Shown piece after piece: positions 17,513 to 26,542 of a stretch of 37,076 nucleotides of DNA. The notes below the pieces were generated by a model. That model searched no databases, was not told the origin of the DNA, and saw only the letters and a program-made list of their open reading frames with translations. The DNA comes from Candidatus Omnitrophota bacterium. Lineage in GTDB: Bacteria; Hinthialibacterota; Hinthialibacteria; Hinthialibacterales; Hinthialibacteraceae. Position 1 is the stretch's first letter; each line of letters starts with the position of its first letter. The stretch covers positions 1 to 37,076 of the forward strand of contig JBFMBP010000181.1 in assembly GCA_040755155.1 (NCBI GenBank), given 5' to 3'. The position numbers were made by a program, and so were the translations under genes.

Positions 17513-20005
17513 TCAATCTATGCGCTTATAGAGCAGCAAAGCGGAATCGGGACGTTCCATCAACGCAACGTTTGCGCCTTTTTCCATCAATTCCTTGCCG
17601 CTTAGCGTTTCTTGAACCTTTCCCCCGAAGGGAGAGATTTGGTAATTCGCTTCCGGGTCTAATTCATGCAGCGCCAGCCGTCCGGCGGTGTAGGGGCTTT
17701 GGGGACGTTTGAGGATGACGACAAGCCCTTCGCCGAGATCGGGGCGATCCAATTGATAGGCCATCCAAGCGTCGCGAGATTGAGTATAAGCAGTCACAGG
17801 ATAAAAATTGCCGTAATAGTATTTTCGATATTCCCGATATTGATTCAACGTATTCTTCGCCCACTCGTAGGGAAAATCTTCCGGAATCCGTTCCGCCGGG
17901 GCGTCGCCGGACACCCACCAATTCAGGCAGAGAGAGCTGCACATGCTGCTGCGGAATTCGTAATCGTCCTGAGCGCGGTCCTGGCTGGTGGCGCTGAGCG
18001 GAACCCAGGGCAGCAAGCCGAAGGTATGGCATTGATGGGCGATGGGATCGCGGGGGCCGTCGGTGCGCCAGAAGGGGGTGCTGCGTCCGATCGTCTCCAG
18101 ATCGATGCGACGTCCGCCGCTGGCGCAATTGTCGATGATGAGTCCGGGATGGCGGCGCAATAGTTCGTCCCAAAATGCGTACAATCCTTCGATATGGCGT
18201 ATCTCGGAAATGCCTTGGCGGTCGGGCGCGTCGGCTTTGCGCCAAAAGGGAAGGGGATCGATATTGAAATCCTGGCGGTAGCAGCCTAGGCCGAATTCGT
18301 CGATCTTGTCAGAAATAAAATTAATCAGGAAAGCGCAGGCTTCGGGATTGCCTAAATTGAATAAAACGCTGGAGCCGCCATTATCGAAAAGCCAGTCGTG
18401 ATGCTCGCTATACCACGGCGTTCCTTTGTGCACCCGTTCCGGCTCGAACCAAAGCATCAACTCGCGCCCGCTTTGGCGCAAGGCGTCGCTCAGCGGTTTA
18501 AATCCCTGCGGGTAAAGGTCTTTCTTCACATTCCAATTCCCTACGTTGACCGCCCAAGTTCCGGGAACGCCCGGTTGTCCGTACCATTCCGCGTCGATCC
18601 AATAATAATCGATGGGCAGCGAGCGGTTGGCGATTTTTCGGATGTTGTCCAGATGGACTTCGGCGGATGTTCCACCCCAGTTGCCGTTGGTGATGGGCGC
18701 GATTAACGGCTCGCCGTTAAGCCGTGGACGATGGCGAGCCAGAATATATTGTCGTAATAGATTCTGTCCCCGCCATCGATCGCCCTTGTAGAACAAAAGC
18801 ATCATGCGCGGCGTACGGATTTCCTCTCCGGGATGGAGGCGCAAATGAGTCAGGTCCATTCCAGCTTTCATGATGGCGCTTCCGTTCGGATTTTGACCGA
18901 ACTCCGCCGCCCACTCGCCGCTCCAACCCACAGCGGCGACGATTCCGCCGCCGGAACCTTCCAGGTTGAAGAAGGGCATGACCTGGTTGGAAGAGCGCCC
19001 GCCGCCAGGATGCAGCCGGAACGGCTCTTTGGAATTCAATGCGGTCTCCTGCGGAGCGAAATCGTCGAAACTGGCGACGCCGCCCTTGGCCCAATGCAGA
19101 CGGGTTGAGCCTGCGCTCGGAAGGGGCAAAACCGCGTCCATTGCTTGGATATTGGCGAGAATGGGCGTATCGGCGCCGCCGTTATTTTTAAAATAAATCA
19201 CCCATTCCATCACCGGAAAATCGGCGTCGAGAACGCCTTCCGCCCGAATTTCCAGTTTCGTTTCCGGATCGGCGTAAGAGACGGTGCGGCGCAAGCCGCC
19301 GCCGCTGGTTTCTGTAACGCGGCGCGTCCATTGCGAAAGCCGCTTTTGGCTGGGTTGATCGTCATAGAGGAAGGAAAAGAGGAAAGGGTTGTAGTCCAAA
19401 TCGCTGCGCCAGGGCAGGTCTTGCAGCCGCACGCGCCCGCCGCCTTTCAGAATCGCGGTTGCTTCACCCCATAAGGCCTGATCCCAACCGCGCCCGTCGC
19501 CCGCGTCGTCCACGAGAATCTCGAACGAATCCGCCCCGTTCAAAGCCGCATCGACGCGCTGAGCTTCGTCCTGCAAACGCATGATAGGCGAGGCGTAAAC
19601 TTCTTGCCCTTTGACGAAAACATGAAACCTCACTGAACCATTTCCCGATTTCGCTCCCAGTTGGGTGTTGTCGTTGTTCTCCAATCCCACATCGGATTGA
19701 AAGCGTTCGCCGGGGCCGCCAAGGTTAATGAGCAGGCGCTTGGTTGCGTTAAAGGCGACGCCGTTGGAATATTCCTTGCCTCCGATGCGGTAGGGCGTCC
19801 CGCGCCAACTTTGCCCTCGGGTGATCCCTTCGGGAACGTCTTGTTCCAGAACCTGGAGGAATCCGCTGGCAGTGGCATTCTGTTCCAGGAAATAGCGCTC
19901 GAAAACATACCGCGCGGCGTCGAATTCGCTGGAATTCGGCGCGACCGCCCATGCGGGAGAGAGAACCATAACGAGTGCGATAGAAAAATACCGTCTGCGA
20001 TGCAT
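17513..20005 (-). CDS. Secreted GH36 alpha-galactosidase with N-terminal NPCBM domain
   Basis: Exported alpha-galactosidase of 830 residues, removing terminal alpha-galactose from oligo- or polysaccharides. The ATG at 20005 has AAGGAGG about 9 nt upstream and starts a signal peptide (HRRRYFSIALVMVLSPAWAV). Residues about 50-190 form an NPCBM carbohydrate-binding domain (YRIGGKEYSNGVAFNATKRL, QSDVGLENND, FHVFVKGQEVY). The central beta-sandwich and the TIM barrel follow: IDYYWIDAEWYG, ELMLWFEPERVHKGT, CYRQDFN with the predicted nucleophile Asp579, DNCASGGRRIDLETIGRS, and PFWRTDGPRD with the predicted acid/base Asp649. The C-terminal sandwich ends in SALLLYKRID. It points away from the CBM9 gene and is likely monocistronic. 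Activity on another alpha-glycoside is possible, but GH36 is well supported. Confidence 0.92.
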   Translation of the reverse strand: MHRRRYFSIALVMVLSPAWAVAPNSSEFDAARYVFERYFLEQNATASGFLQVLEQDVPEGITRGQSWRGTPYRIGGKEYSNGVAFNATKRLLINLGGPGERFQSDVGLENNDNTQLGAKSGNGSVRFHVFVKGQEVYASPIMRLQDEAQRVDAALNGADSFEILVDDAGDGRGWDQALWGEATAILKGGGRVRLQDLPWRSDLDYNPFLFSFLYDDQPSQKRLSQWTRRVTETSGGGLRRTVSYADPETKLEIRAEGVLDADFPVMEWVIYFKNNGGADTPILANIQAMDAVLPLPSAGSTRLHWAKGGVASFDDFAPQETALNSKEPFRLHPGGGRSSNQVMPFFNLEGSGGGIVAAVGWSGEWAAEFGQNPNGSAIMKAGMDLTHLRLHPGEEIRTPRMMLLFYKGDRWRGQNLLRQYILARHRPRLNGEPLIAPITNGNWGGTSAEVHLDNIRKIANRSLPIDYYWIDAEWYGQPGVPGTWAVNVGNWNVKKDLYPQGFKPLSDALRQSGRELMLWFEPERVHKGTPWYSEHHDWLFDNGGSSVLFNLGNPEACAFLINFISDKIDEFGLGCYRQDFNIDPLPFWRKADAPDRQGISEIRHIEGLYAFWDELLRRHPGLIIDNCASGGRRIDLETIGRSTPFWRTDGPRDPIAHQCHTFGLLPWVPLSATSQDRAQDDYEFRSSMCSSLCLNWWVSGDAPAERIPEDFPYEWAKNTLNQYREYRKYYYGNFYPVTAYTQSRDAWMAYQLDRPDLGEGLVVILKRPQSPYTAGRLALHELDPEANYQISPFGGKVQETLSGKELMEKGANVALMERPDSALLLYKRID

Positions 20006-20358
20006 GAGATTCCGCCTCCTTAAGAGAAAAGAATGATAAGCGCCGGTGTTGGCCGAACCGGGCGACAATGTTATACCGTAGGAGTGGGGGATTGTCGAGA
20101 TTGGGTAAAGGAGGATGAGAGAAGGATTTTTATAATGGATTCTTTTAGTAGACTGAAATCATTTTGATACGAGTTGATTTATTATTAAGGAACTTTATAT
20201 TCTTATGCGATGTCATGGATGCTAAAATATCGATAAGGACGATCAAGAAACGCCATCCAATTGCCCACCGGCTGCTTGTCAGGTCATCTGCTTGCGTGCG
20301 ACGGGAATGCGGCAGTGACGAATCTGGATATTAGCATAAACGCATAAGGAGTAAGGCT
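20006..20358. other. Intergenic region between the GH36 and HicB-like genes
   Basis: About 350 bp between divergent genes. It contains the Shine-Dalgarno and leader of the GH36 gene and a lone TATAAT at 20131-20136 without a good -35. No gene is recognised, and in particular no hicA-like ORF. Confidence 0.5.
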
Positions 20359-20568
20359 ATGCGGACATATACGGCGGTTGTGGAAAAATACTTGGATACA
20401 GGATTGTTCGTGGGTTACGTTCCGGGATTTTCCGGAGCGCATTCTCAAGGAGAGACCTTGGAAGAACTTATGGAGAATCTGCGAGAAGTAATTGAAATGT
20501 TGCTTGAAGACGGAGAACCAATCCTTGAAAGCGAATTTATTGGCGCTCAGAATATTGTGGTAGCGTAA
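20359..20568 (+). CDS. HicB-like antitoxin-fold protein, orphan
   Basis: A 69-residue protein of the HicB_like family (UPF0150, PF15919). It begins MRTYTAVVEKYLDTGLFVGY and continues with VPGFSGAHSQGETLEELMENL and REVIEMLLEDGE, the typical partial RNase-H-like fold. HicB normally binds and neutralises the mRNA-cleaving toxin HicA. Here no hicA is found on either side, and no DNA-binding C-terminal domain is present. AAGGAG lies about 8 nt before the ATG. It is followed by a long hairpin. It may be a solitary regulator or the remains of a toxin-antitoxin pair. Confidence 0.85.
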   Translation: MRTYTAVVEKYLDTGLFVGYVPGFSGAHSQGETLEELMENLREVIEMLLEDGEPILESEFIGAQNIVVA

Positions 20569-20570
20569 CC

Positions 20571-20622
20571 ATGGGCCGGGCGGCAAGAGCAAGGTAATTT
20601 CTGCCCTTGCCGCCCGGCCCAT
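20571..20622. terminator. Long GC-rich hairpin between convergent genes
   Basis: ATGGGCCGGGCGGCAAG (20571-20587) and CTTGCCGCCCGGCCCAT (20606-20622) are perfect 17-bp arms around an 18-nt loop, between the ends of the HicB-like (plus) and sod (minus) genes. There is no T-tract. It is positioned as a bidirectional terminator but could also be a mobile palindromic repeat. Confidence 0.7.
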
Positions 20623-20630
20623 CCTATCCT

Positions 20631-21230
20631 TTAAGAGCAGCAGCAGCCGCAGGAATCCTTGAAGCATTGGGAAGCGAATTCCCAGTTGACGGCGTTCCAG
20701 AAGTTTTCGATGTATTTTAGCCGGTCGTTGCGGTAATCGATGTAATAGGCGTGTTCCCACACGTCGAGGGTGAGGATGGGTTCGCAGCCGTGCTTGAGCG
20801 GCGTGTCGGCGTTGCTCAAGGCGCGGATGGTAAGGCTGCCCTTGTCGGAAGCGAGCCAGCACCAGCCGGAGCCGAAAAGCGTAGCGGCGGCGTCGGAGTA
20901 AGTTTTTTTGAAGCCGTCGAATCCGCCGAAATCGCGGTCGATAGCGGTCAATAAACCGCCAGAAGGCTGGCCGCCGCCGTTGGGGGAGAGGCAGTTCCAA
21001 AAGAACTCATGATTCCACGCTTGCGCCGCGTTGTTGAAGACGCCGCCTGCCGATTGCAGGACGAGTTCGCGCAGGGAGAGATTCGCTTCTGGTTTGCCTT
21101 CCACAAGCGGATTCAATTTGTTGATATAAGCCGCATGATGCTTTCCATGATGAAACGAAATTTGCTCCTCGGATAGAAAGGGGCTGAGCGCATTCTTGGC
21201 GTAGGGTAGTTCCGGCAATTGAAAGGTCAT
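20631..21230 (-). CDS. sodB: Superoxide dismutase, Fe type
   Basis: Converts superoxide to hydrogen peroxide and oxygen, in the cytoplasm (no signal peptide). It has 199 residues. Metal ligands are His27 (FHHGKHHAAY), His74 (AWNHEFFW), Asp156 and His160 (TLDVWEHAYYIDY). The AAQAWNHEFFWNCLSPNGGG segment, with Gln70 before the His, and FGSGWCWL are the Fe-type pattern, though metal choice is not certain from sequence. The C-terminus carries an unusual Cys-rich tail, CFKDSCGCCCS, absent from typical SodB. AAGGAGG is about 8 nt before the ATG. It converges on the HicB-like gene. Confidence 0.96.
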   Translation of the reverse strand: MTFQLPELPYAKNALSPFLSEEQISFHHGKHHAAYINKLNPLVEGKPEANLSLRELVLQSAGGVFNNAAQAWNHEFFWNCLSPNGGGQPSGGLLTAIDRDFGGFDGFKKTYSDAAATLFGSGWCWLASDKGSLTIRALSNADTPLKHGCEPILTLDVWEHAYYIDYRNDRLKYIENFWNAVNWEFASQCFKDSCGCCCS

Positions 21231-21456
21231 GATAACGCCTCCTTATGAAGGGTCTTCTTTGATTTATCCATTCGAAGAGTACTATGACGAATTCGCGAGA
21301 AAATTCCAGCCGTCATGAGAAGAATGAGCCTCTATTTAACAATGCCGCATCGAATATTCTTTGATGCGGAAAACCACTTGGAACCGCGTTGGTAGATGGT
21401 GTATAGTGAGTGAGTTTATGGCGGTTGCGAAATAATAAATGACGAAAGGCGAAATC

Positions 21457-23061
21457 ATGACCACTCGTCGAGGTTGGGAGATTATCCTTTTCTTGTCTAT
21501 GACAGTCGCGGCGGCGGGACAGACGTTCGTTCCCGTATGGAATCCTTCGGATTTGAATCAAATCCGCTCGTTCTCCAGCGGGCAAAAAATCGTAGGAACC
21601 CATTATTTCTATTGGTACGATTATCCTTACCATCATTTTTTCGATAACGGCGAACTCACGGACGATGGCTTGCAGGATCATTTTCCCGTTGCGGAAGCGG
21701 TGAGTTTCAACTCGCCCGATTGGCATGAAAAGCAGATGGAAGACTGCGAGGCGGCGCGCATCGATTTTATCTTGCCCGTCTATTGGGGGACAGTGGATCA
21801 TTATTTCCAATATGGGGTAATTTTCAGCATTCGGGGTTTGGGGCCGCTGCAAACCGCCATTGAACGCCGCGCGAGGGAAAACCGGCCATCACCCAAAATC
21901 GGGATGTTCTACGATACGAGCACCCTGCTGTACGGCGTGCGCGGCGTTACGGGAAAGAAGGAAAAAATCGACCTCACTTCCGGCGAGGGAAAAGACGTTT
22001 TCTACCGCACTATCCGCGATTTCTTCTACCAAATCCATCCCCGGCATTGGGCGGCGGTGGATGGCAGGCCGCTGGTGGTTTTGTATTCCAGCGGCTTCGC
22101 CAAGGCGCATGACCAGGGGACGTTCGATTACGTCTATGAAAAATTTCCGCAGGATTTCCACGGTTTGAAGCCTTATATTATCCGCGATGTATCCTGGGGA
22201 GGAGAAACGGAAGCCGTTACCAGCTGGGGCGCGGCCTTGGGCCAACCGTATATTGGCGCCGTCGCGGCGCAAATCGGCCCCGGCTATAACGATTCCGCCG
22301 TGCCTGAGCGCGCGACTCCAATCCGCGAACGGGAAGACGGCAACTATTATCGCTGGAGTTGGAACCAGGTCTTGAACAGCAAAGCGAAAATCGTACTTCT
22401 GGAAACGTGGAGCGAGATGCACGAAGGAACCGATATCTGCGAATCCAAGGAATACGGACGCCAATATATCAACCTCACTCGCGAATACGTCGAAAAGTTC
22501 AAACGCAACGAAAAGGGCGGCGAGACCATCGAACTTAAATTCCCCGATCCCCGCCCCCGGCCCGCCGACGATTGGGGATCCGAATATAAAGACGCTCAAT
22601 CTGTGCGAGCAATCCTGGGCGGCGGCGGAAAATGGGAAGGCATCCGCCTGGTTCGCAGCCAAGCGGACGGACCGGTGGAAGACGCCGAGCTGGACGGCGT
22701 GAACTGTACGCGGACTATGGATTCAAACTTGGGATACATGTATTTCAATATCGCCGATCCCTTTTACTTCGACGAAAAGACGCCGATTACGGTTGAATAT
22801 ACTTATTGGGATAGCGGCTTTACCTGGCATGAATTGCAATACGATTCCCACGATCCCAACGCCACATTGAGCGGCGCCTATAAATCTACAGCGCAAATCG
22901 TATCGAAAAAACAATCCAAGTGGGTGACGCGCTCGATCCGCTTGAACGACGCCCGCTTCGTTAACCGCGAAAATGGCGGCTCCGATTTCCGCTTCGCCGT
23001 GAGCGGCGGATGGCTGGCGATAAAAGAAGTCGTTATTAAGAAAATGGCCGGGGTGGAATGA
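21457..23061 (+). CDS. Secreted GH99/DUF5010-like (beta/alpha)8 protein
   Basis: Exported protein of 534 residues. The start is the ATG at 21457, with AAAGG about 8 nt upstream; an ATG six codons earlier has no RBS. The signal is RRGWEIILFLSMTVAAAGQT. Residues about 40-350 resemble the GH99/GH71-like barrel of DUF5010-type proteins: VGTHYFYWYDYPYHHFF, FNSPDWHEKQMEDCEAARID, FILPVYWG, PKIGMFYDTSTL, GRPLVVLYSSGF, IVLLETWSEMHEGTDI. The last 150 residues look like a beta-sandwich, possibly carbohydrate-binding. GH99 enzymes cut alpha-mannosidic glycans, but substrate and activity are unproven here. It is followed closely by a small ORF and the GH78-like gene, perhaps in one operon. Confidence 0.78.
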   Translation: MTTRRGWEIILFLSMTVAAAGQTFVPVWNPSDLNQIRSFSSGQKIVGTHYFYWYDYPYHHFFDNGELTDDGLQDHFPVAEAVSFNSPDWHEKQMEDCEAARIDFILPVYWGTVDHYFQYGVIFSIRGLGPLQTAIERRARENRPSPKIGMFYDTSTLLYGVRGVTGKKEKIDLTSGEGKDVFYRTIRDFFYQIHPRHWAAVDGRPLVVLYSSGFAKAHDQGTFDYVYEKFPQDFHGLKPYIIRDVSWGGETEAVTSWGAALGQPYIGAVAAQIGPGYNDSAVPERATPIREREDGNYYRWSWNQVLNSKAKIVLLETWSEMHEGTDICESKEYGRQYINLTREYVEKFKRNEKGGETIELKFPDPRPRPADDWGSEYKDAQSVRAILGGGGKWEGIRLVRSQADGPVEDAELDGVNCTRTMDSNLGYMYFNIADPFYFDEKTPITVEYTYWDSGFTWHELQYDSHDPNATLSGAYKSTAQIVSKKQSKWVTRSIRLNDARFVNRENGGSDFRFAVSGGWLAIKEVVIKKMAGVE

Positions 23062-23080
23062 TTGGGCGTTTTGAAATCCA

Positions 23081-23395
23081 GTGAAGCGGGAAGAACAAGC
23101 GGCGTTTTTTAAGAATTTGCGCAGGCCAAGAATCGATCTGGGTCTGAAATTGGATTTGTCTCAGCAGCCAGAAATTTTCGGCCATGTTTTGAAAGTGCGG
23201 GGATTGTATATCTGGGGACATATTTTTACGGCAGAGAGCCATACTCTTTCCGAATTGGAGTGCGACGTCATTCTTTATAATGAAACCGACGCCGCCAAGG
23301 TCGAAGCGCCGGAAGGATTTTTGGTTTTTCGCTTGCATGATTTGCAGGAATTTCCCTACATCGCCGCCGTTCGCATTCATCAAGAGGAAGAATAG
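23081..23395 (+). CDS. Small hypothetical protein
   Basis: A 104-residue ORF, in frame from the GTG at 23081 (a stop is just upstream, and no clear Shine-Dalgarno is seen). The protein is soluble and has no signal peptide. VRGLYIWGHIFTAESHTL and the closing FPYIAAVRIHQEEE look like real protein. It fits between the GH99-like gene (19 nt before) and the GH78-like gene (12 nt after), so it is likely a member of the same transcript. No family is recognised. Confidence 0.55.
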   Translation: MKREEQAAFFKNLRRPRIDLGLKLDLSQQPEIFGHVLKVRGLYIWGHIFTAESHTLSELECDVILYNETDAAKVEAPEGFLVFRLHDLQEFPYIAAVRIHQEEE

Positions 23396-23407
23396 GAGGA
23401 TGATTTT

Positions 23408-26200
23408 ATGTATTTTGTAAGAAAGAGATTCATCGTCGGTCTGGGAATATGGTTCGCGCTTCAAATCTCTTTTGTTTCTATTGAAGCGGCGTCCGCGCCG
23501 GAATTATTTGCAAAGGATGGCGCCGCCAAGCAATGGATTTGGCATCCCGATGTCGATCCCCAAGCCGCCAACCGGTTTGTCTATTTCCGCAAAGAATTCG
23601 ATTTGGCGCAGCCGAATCCCAGCCTCCACGCCTATTTCGCGGCGGACGCCAACGCGCAGCTGATCGTCAATGGTAAGATTCTGCGCCGGAAAGTTACCCG
23701 CTATCACCCGCTGCATCTGCGTCCTGAATGGGTATTGATCGGGCCGTATTTGCATACGGGAAAGAACGTGATTCTTGTTCTTCATCATAATTGGGGCAAG
23801 ATCAAAAATTTCCAACGGCAGGAAGAGCGCCGGGCGGGCTTGCTGTTCGCGGCGCAAGACGGATCGATCGTAACCGATTCCTCTTGGCGCTGCGCCGTAG
23901 CGCCGGAGTTTGTCCACCATGAGCAGCAGATTATTGGCGTCATCGGCGATCTGCGCATTCGCTTTCCCGTCATCATCGACGGCTCGCTGCGAGTGGACGA
24001 TTTATCCAGTCCCGATTATAAGGAAGCTCCGCCATTGGAATGGAAGAACGCGATGCTTGTCGCCGATCCCATCTGGCGCATCGAAACGGATATTCATCCC
24101 CAGCCGCAACGGCAGTATTTCTTCCCCGTTCAACGAGTCGTCGCGGCGGGAACGATTCAATATCCTGCTGGTTTTTCCGCTGCGCCAAAGGCTTTGCGTG
24201 AAGATGCCGCCTTTACGGATAAGATGGATAAGGCCGTATACAATGTAGATGAGAAACGGACGAAATCCGCCGCAAAATTTCCTCTCGGCGAAGCGATCGT
24301 ATTTGAGGGGCAACCTGGCGAGACGTTTTATACTACTTTCGATTTTCATCAGCCTGTGCATGGTTATCCTCAATTCGAATGCCAGACCAACGTAAGAGGA
24401 ATCGCCGTTTCGCTGGGTTATGGCGAACTGAACGTCTCTCCTTTGGATGGAACCGATCATACCGATCCCCGAACGGGAAAAATCCTCACCCAAGGCGTCG
24501 TGGGAACGAATTATGGAGACCGCTGCCTGACGGCGGGGAAGGGAAATGAAGCCGTGGAATTTCCCGACGAACGCACCGCCCGGTATATGACGGTTCATAT
24601 TACCTTTCCGGAGAATGCGCCCGCCATAAGCCGGTTAATCTTAAAGCGAATGGGATTCGTCAAATCGCAATATCCTGTCAATTGGCGCGGCAGCTTCGAC
24701 GGCGGCGATCCCCGCATCGATCAGATCGTCCAACTATCCAAAATCCACGCTGAGATCACTATGAGCGATGTATACGTCGATACGCCGGGCCGCGAGGATG
24801 GACAGTGGCTGGAAGATATCCGCCTGCGGGCGAAAATCGCCGAAAGCTGGGCTGGGGATTCCGAGTTGCGAAAACTGACCCTGCTTCATGCGGACGAATG
24901 CAAGGAGGATGGAAAATTCCTCAGTTTCGCGCCGCAATCGTTCGTCAAACTTACGGGTTGGGATTGGGGGATGCAATGGATCGCCATGCTTCACGACGAT
25001 TGGAAATGGAACGGCGCCGAGAATCCATCTTCCCTATCGCGGCGATTGTTTCCCTCGTTAGCGAACTATGTCAATCTTCTTTTGCAAAATGTGGATGAGG
25101 CGGGATTGTTCCGCAGCAGCAACGTTTTTGCCGATATCCGAGTAGGAGTTCATGCCCGCGAAGACCGCGATGTCAGCGTTATCGTCCATTGCTGGTTGAT
25201 GGAGCGGCTGGCGATGGCGGCGGACATAGCTCGCAGCCTGAAGGAGGAAAAACTAGCCGGGGAATGGCTGGCCGCCCGTGAAAAAATGTTGCGGGCGTTT
25301 CATAAATTTCTTGTATTAACAGATGGGGGCATTACCTACGCCGCCGACGTCTATTACGATCAAGAGAAACGCGCCGCGGGCAAGAGCCAGGCGGCGCAGA
25401 TTTCCGCAATCCTGGCGGGAGCATTTTCGCCGCAAGAGAACCATGAAATCCTCGATGCGTTCTTCCCCGCTCCCAACGGCCAGGCGCCGCAAGGGATAGC
25501 GCCTTGGAACAATCCCACCTATCTCTATCGCGCTTTGAAAGTCTTATCCAACAATGGTTTAGGCGGTCGCGCCTTGGCGCATTTGCTATGGCGCATGAGT
25601 TATTATCTGCCTTATTCTCCCAATAATCCGGCGAGTTTAAACCTGCAAGGTCCTTTGGGCGGTCCCTTGCCGGAATATTTCGTCTCGCATCAAGAAATGG
25701 AACTGCCAACTGGAGAAAAAAGTTCCGGCCAGCCCGGCGATCCCACCGGTTCGCATGGATGGAGCTCCGTAGCTCTGCAATGGCTGCACGATTCGCTCTT
25801 GGGGGTAACGTGGAGCCATGATAAAAAAGGCGTACCGGGCGCTTTAATTAACCTTGCGCCTATGTCGTTTGGCTTGCCTTACGTCAGCGGACATGTCATG
25901 ACGCCTCAGGGTGAGTCATACGTTCAGTGGGAACCTTCGCGGCGCCGGTTGGAATTCGATCTGCCTCAAAACGTAATGGCTTATATACAGCTTCCTGAAG
26001 AGGATTCGTTTTGCTCCTTGCCGCCATCAAAGGGAGAAATCAAAAAAGATCCGCGGGGTTCGATTATTTTTGGAAATGGCTGGCGAATGACCGTCTGTCC
26101 GCACGGAAGCAAAATCGCAATGGCAGAAAAAGGTAAATTGCTCGTCAAAGGCGAAGGAAGTTATGCAATCGAAATCTCAAATGAGGGGGCGAAACCATAA
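23408..26200 (+). CDS. Secreted GH78-like alpha-L-rhamnosidase family protein
   Basis: Exported protein of 930 residues. A signal peptide (about 1-28) is followed by an N-terminal beta-sandwich (YFRKEFDL..., QLIVNGKIL, typical of the rhamnosidase N domain) and further beta domains to about 425. The (alpha/alpha)6 barrel follows, with SDVYVDTPGREDGQWLEDIR at about 453-472 in place of the usual DCPxRDERxGWxGD, and SHGWSSVALQWLHDSLLGV near the end. The catalytic acidic residues are shifted in the first motif, so activity on alpha-L-rhamnosides is likely but not certain. AGGAGG lies 8 nt before the ATG. It probably works with the GH99-like and GH36 proteins on a branched polysaccharide. Confidence 0.82.
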   Translation: MYFVRKRFIVGLGIWFALQISFVSIEAASAPELFAKDGAAKQWIWHPDVDPQAANRFVYFRKEFDLAQPNPSLHAYFAADANAQLIVNGKILRRKVTRYHPLHLRPEWVLIGPYLHTGKNVILVLHHNWGKIKNFQRQEERRAGLLFAAQDGSIVTDSSWRCAVAPEFVHHEQQIIGVIGDLRIRFPVIIDGSLRVDDLSSPDYKEAPPLEWKNAMLVADPIWRIETDIHPQPQRQYFFPVQRVVAAGTIQYPAGFSAAPKALREDAAFTDKMDKAVYNVDEKRTKSAAKFPLGEAIVFEGQPGETFYTTFDFHQPVHGYPQFECQTNVRGIAVSLGYGELNVSPLDGTDHTDPRTGKILTQGVVGTNYGDRCLTAGKGNEAVEFPDERTARYMTVHITFPENAPAISRLILKRMGFVKSQYPVNWRGSFDGGDPRIDQIVQLSKIHAEITMSDVYVDTPGREDGQWLEDIRLRAKIAESWAGDSELRKLTLLHADECKEDGKFLSFAPQSFVKLTGWDWGMQWIAMLHDDWKWNGAENPSSLSRRLFPSLANYVNLLLQNVDEAGLFRSSNVFADIRVGVHAREDRDVSVIVHCWLMERLAMAADIARSLKEEKLAGEWLAAREKMLRAFHKFLVLTDGGITYAADVYYDQEKRAAGKSQAAQISAILAGAFSPQENHEILDAFFPAPNGQAPQGIAPWNNPTYLYRALKVLSNNGLGGRALAHLLWRMSYYLPYSPNNPASLNLQGPLGGPLPEYFVSHQEMELPTGEKSSGQPGDPTGSHGWSSVALQWLHDSLLGVTWSHDKKGVPGALINLAPMSFGLPYVSGHVMTPQGESYVQWEPSRRRLEFDLPQNVMAYIQLPEEDSFCSLPPSKGEIKKDPRGSIIFGNGWRMTVCPHGSKIAMAEKGKLLVKGEGSYAIEISNEGAKP

Positions 26201-26447
26201 CTCTTTACAAAACAATAGGTAACAAGGTATTGTTTGCAGTTTAGCGCAGAAAATGGTTAGGAGTAATGCCGTAATCTATTAATAAGTAAAGATTTATATA
26301 AAAATTCCTACCGAAGAAATAAAAAATAGAGTATTTCGTGATTTTTAGGATATTATTAAAGGGATTTTTTGTTTAAAACGAGATAATGGAAACAATAAAT
26401 TGCCAAAAAAAGAGATTAAAAAACTTTTCGATTTGTGAATATCTCCG
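26201..26447. other. AT-rich intergenic region
   Basis: AT-rich stretch between the GH78-like gene and the Pro/Thr-repeat gene, without a convincing ORF or hairpin. The whole gap (26201-26542) ends in the promoter for the repeat protein at 26448-26477. Confidence 0.6.
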
Positions 26448-26477
26448 TTGAAAAAGAAAGAGAAATTATGGTATATT
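26448..26477 (+). promoter_or_regulatory. Predicted sigma70-type promoter of the Pro/Thr-repeat gene
   Basis: TTGAAA (26448-26453) and TATATT (26472-26477) are 18 nt apart. A TGG just upstream of the -10 box resembles an extended -10. The ATG follows about 65 nt later. Confidence 0.6.
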
Positions 26478-26542
26478 ACCTTTTCACGGGATTATAATTG
26501 AAATAAAATGGAGTAATTACGTAAAAACCGTTGGAGGATCAA

